Made by a program: the position numbers and the translations under genes. Of a stretch of DNA of 64,000 nucleotides, positions 62,772-64,000 are shown piece by piece. Origin of the DNA: Bradyrhizobium embrapense (lineage in GTDB: Bacteria > Pseudomonadota > Alphaproteobacteria > Rhizobiales > Xanthobacteraceae); contig NZ_LFIP02000001.1 in NCBI RefSeq assembly GCF_001189235.2, positions 992,001 through 1,056,000 on the forward strand. The letters are read 5' to 3'. How positions within the stretch are numbered: position 1 is the stretch's first letter; each line of letters starts with the position of its first letter. The notes beneath the pieces were generated by a model. That model was not told the DNA's origin. It saw only the letters and a list, made by a program, of their open reading frames with translations, and searched no databases.

Positions 62772-63800
62772 TCATCCGGTAACCCGTTCCGACGCGCCCG
62801 GCAGGATGGTGGCCGCGGCCGGCCGTGGCGCGGCGCGGTGGACGTCGAGCAGCCGCACGCCGAGACGATCACGCAAGGCCGGCCAGATGCCGCGCGGCGC
62901 CACGATCATCACGACGACCGCAATGATGCCCAGCCCGACCAGATACCAGCCTCCGGACAGGCCGAGCGGCCCGGTCATCAGCTCACGCAGGCCGAAGAAG
63001 ATGATGACGCCGAGGATTGGCCCTTCCAGCGTTCCGATACCGCCGATGATCACGATGAACATCATGTAGACCGACCAGTTGACGTCGAAGGCCGCGAGCG
63101 GCGCGATGAACAGATTGCCCATGAAGCTGAGCGCACCCGCCAGCCCGCATCCGGCCGCCGAGAGTACGAAGGCGACGAAGCGGTTATGGCGGACGTCGAC
63201 GCCGACGCTCATCGCGGCAAGATCATTGTCGCGCACGCTCATCAGCCCGAGCCCGAAGCTAGAGGTCATCATCTTGTACAGCGCCGCGATCGTGACCAGC
63301 GTCAGGCCGCCGGCGAGCCAGAACATGGTCGGCTCGAACCAGTCGAAATCGATCAGCTTGCTGGTGGCGAGCGGCATGCCCGAGGTGCCGCCGACCGCCT
63401 GCGATTTCATCGTGAAGGCGCCGATGATCTCGGCGAACACCCACATCGCGATCGAGAAATAGGCGTCGCGCAACCGAAACAGCGGAAACGCGATGATCGC
63501 GGCGACCGCGCCCGCCACCAACGGCGCAACCGGCAACACCCAGATCGGCGTGACTTCGAGCCAGCCCGAGGTCAGGAACAGCGCATAGGCACCGAACGCG
63601 ATGAAGACCTGATGGCCGAGCGACACCAGCCCGGCATAGCCCGCCAGCAGGTTCCACATCTGCGCCATCGTCAGCAGCAGCAGGCATTCGGTCGCGAGCC
63701 GCAGGAAGCCCTCGTTCAGCACGAAGGGCGCGCCGGCGATGACGGCGACCAGCACGATGACGCAGCCCAGGAGAATGGTTCGTGTCGGCATCGGCGTCAC
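62772..63800 (-). CDS. livM: Branched-chain-type amino acid ABC permease (LivM family)
   Basis: 342 residues starting at GTG 63800, whose GTGA overlaps the LivH stop (ATG 63791 is the alternative). It has about nine to ten membrane helices, the AQMWNLLAGYAGLVSLGHQVFIAFGAY segment and the GVDVRHNRFVAFVLSAAGCGLAGAL cytoplasmic-loop region, and ends in a basic tail. It forms the permease pair with LivH for uptake of an amino acid or related amide. The ATPases and binding protein are outside the window. Context hints at an amine or amino-acid substrate. Confidence 0.9.
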   Translation of the reverse strand: MTPMPTRTILLGCVIVLVAVIAGAPFVLNEGFLRLATECLLLLTMAQMWNLLAGYAGLVSLGHQVFIAFGAYALFLTSGWLEVTPIWVLPVAPLVAGAVAAIIAFPLFRLRDAYFSIAMWVFAEIIGAFTMKSQAVGGTSGMPLATSKLIDFDWFEPTMFWLAGGLTLVTIAALYKMMTSSFGLGLMSVRDNDLAAMSVGVDVRHNRFVAFVLSAAGCGLAGALSFMGNLFIAPLAAFDVNWSVYMMFIVIIGGIGTLEGPILGVIIFFGLRELMTGPLGLSGGWYLVGLGIIAVVVMIVAPRGIWPALRDRLGVRLLDVHRAAPRPAAATILPGASERVTG

Positions 63801-64000
63801 ACCCTGCTCGACACGAGGCCCGACGGCCGGATCAGGAGCATGATGAAGAACAACAGATGTGCGTAGAGCAGCCCCGCGTTCGGATCGATCTTCAGGCCGA
63901 TCAATTGCGCCATGCCGAGCGCGATGCCGCCGAGCAGCGCGCCCCAGAACGAGCCGAGCCCGCCGAGCACCACGACCTCGAATGCGATCAGGAGCCGCTC
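63797..64000 (-). CDS. livH: Branched-chain-type amino acid ABC permease (LivH family), C-terminal part
   Basis: The last 67 residues are visible on the minus strand before the edge: AFEVVVLGGLGSFWGALLGG, MAQLIGLKIDPNAGLLYAH and LLIRPSGLVSSRV. This is the typical LivH C-terminus with the final helix. The gene continues beyond 64000. Its stop overlaps the LivM start by 4 bases. Confidence 0.85.
   Translation of the reverse strand, partial: ERLLIAFEVVVLGGLGSFWGALLGGIALGMAQLIGLKIDPNAGLLYAHLLFFIMLLIRPSGLVSSRV

Overview
The window is about 64 kb of GC-rich DNA that reads as a chromosome segment of an alphaproteobacterium, most likely Bradyrhizobium or a close relative. The reasons are the gene families and their arrangement, a LexA operator of the alphaproteobacterial GTTC-N7-GTTC type in front of dinB, and an intergenic repeat (53181-53229) of a kind I associate with Bradyrhizobium and related rhizobia. 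The organism assignment is inference; no rRNA or tRNA gene is visible.

Region 1 (1-23.8 kb) is an extracellular or capsular polysaccharide locus of the Wzx/Wzy type. At its left end lies a three-enzyme set resembling the WbpB/WbpE/WbpD (WlbA/C/B) pathway for a 2,3-diacetamido-glucuronic-acid-type sugar, together with an initiating undecaprenyl-phosphate sugar transferase. Then follow a NodB-fold deacetylase-like protein, an AlgD-like nucleotide-sugar dehydrogenase, four family-4 glycosyltransferases (one cut by the window edge), a secreted polysaccharide lyase, two methyltransferases (one FkbM type), a class-C beta-lactamase-fold hydrolase, a Wzx flippase, a Wzy/ligase, a Wzz chain-length protein without a kinase domain, and a Wza-like export protein. 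No Wzc-type tyrosine kinase is present.

Region 2 (23.8-28.9 kb) is a same-strand cassette of unknown role: a TAXI-type solute-binding protein without its TRAP permease, a small exported protein, a DsrE-like exported protein, and an 857-residue coiled-coil protein built from nine related segments, several in an exact 49-residue (seven-heptad) register. Region 3 (28.9-37.9 kb) is gene-poor and mixed: small hypothetical proteins, two divergent SGNH hydrolases 31 bp apart, DNA polymerase IV with a LexA-controlled promoter, and two unknown proteins.

Region 4 (37.9-50.8 kb) is a complete-looking Tad/Flp pilus locus on the minus strand. A promoter lies upstream of two nearly identical Flp pilins, each followed by a perfect stem-loop. 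Then come cpaA, cpaB, cpaE, cpaF, tadB, tadC, a membrane methyltransferase, TadE/TadG-type pseudopilins, and, after a 412-bp gap, the secretin cpaC, a small lipoprotein and a TadD-like TPR lipoprotein.

Region 5 (51.8-64 kb) starts with a NYN-domain protein and continues as a catabolic island. Two SDR oxidoreductases, a class III aminotransferase and an aldehyde dehydrogenase form one operon. A Tm-1-like protein, a HAD hydrolase and a second class III aminotransferase form a divergent operon. A copper amine oxidase with a small exported partner, and LivM/LivH branched-chain-type permeases running off the right edge, complete it. Together they suggest uptake and oxidation of an amine or amino compound whose identity the sequence does not reveal.
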